Origin: Promethearchaeota archaeon
GTDB taxonomy: Archaea; Asgardarchaeota; Lokiarchaeia; Sigynarchaeales; SOKP01
NCBI GenBank assembly: GCA_014729315.1
Contig: WJKD01000101.1
Span: 1-6,812 of the forward strand
Reading direction: 5' to 3'
DNA: 6,812 nucleotides
Made by a program: the position numbers and the translations under genes. Positions 6,799-6,812 of this stretch are shown one piece after another. How positions within the stretch are numbered: the stretch's first letter is position 1; each line of letters starts with the position of its first letter. The notes under the pieces were generated by a model. The model searched no databases. It worked only from the letters and a program-made list of their open reading frames with translations, and was not told the DNA's origin.

Positions 6799-6812
6799 AA
6801 TTGTATTATATA

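Noticed and set aside
6786..6812. ATG at 6786 with an open frame to the window edge, possibly the start of a next gene
   Set aside because: Only nine codons are visible, all AT-rich and uninformative. A TATA-like TTTTATAAAA lies about 50 bases upstream, but this is too little to call a gene.
1..6812. CRISPR array, tRNA, rRNA, transposase or phage genes
   Set aside because: No regularly spaced direct repeats, tRNA cloverleaf, rRNA-like stretches or recognisable mobile-element proteins were seen on either strand.

Overview
This AT-rich window carries three genes: one large gene on the minus strand that runs off the left edge, and two plus-strand genes. None of the three start codons has a convincing Shine-Dalgarno sequence, and TATA-like boxes lie upstream at archaeal spacing. 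Together with a longin-like protein and a giant lysine/glutamate-rich helical-repeat protein, this suggests an archaeon, most probably of the Asgard (Lokiarchaeia-like) group. The lineage is an inference from protein style and signals; no rRNA or other phylogenetic marker is present.

Positions 1-3488 (minus strand) are one unbroken reading frame of at least 1162 codons with no stop before the edge. It encodes a soluble, cysteine-free protein built of ten TPR/MIT-like helical hairpins. From the second hairpin onward they are set about every 115 residues and joined by highly charged coiled-coil linkers. Seven hairpins end in a Trp that follows Gly (His in one case), and no other Trp was found. 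The plus-strand reading frames opposite this gene are antisense shadows.

Positions 3489-3682 are a 194-base, very AT-rich divergent promoter region. From it a 272-residue protein (3683-4501) is read rightward. It has a small N-terminal alpha/beta segment, a lysine-rich linker, and a C-terminal part whose predicted strand/helix order resembles longin/roadblock-type domains. After a 63-base gap holding a perfect 8-4-8 inverted repeat comes a 656-residue RACo-like protein (4565-6535). RACo-like proteins are ATP-dependent reductive activators of corrinoid proteins; this one has an N-terminal [2Fe-2S] domain and a C-terminal ASKHA ATPase. It is the only confident metabolic assignment and implies corrinoid-dependent methyl transfer in the cell, although no corrinoid protein or methyltransferase gene is in view.

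Positions 6536-6812 are non-coding as far as can be seen: AT-rich, with degenerate copies of a short motif and small palindromes. The first two genes look like cytoskeletal, scaffold or trafficking-type proteins of unknown function. Their divergent pairing is suggestive of co-regulation but proves nothing, and there is no obvious link to the corrinoid activator.
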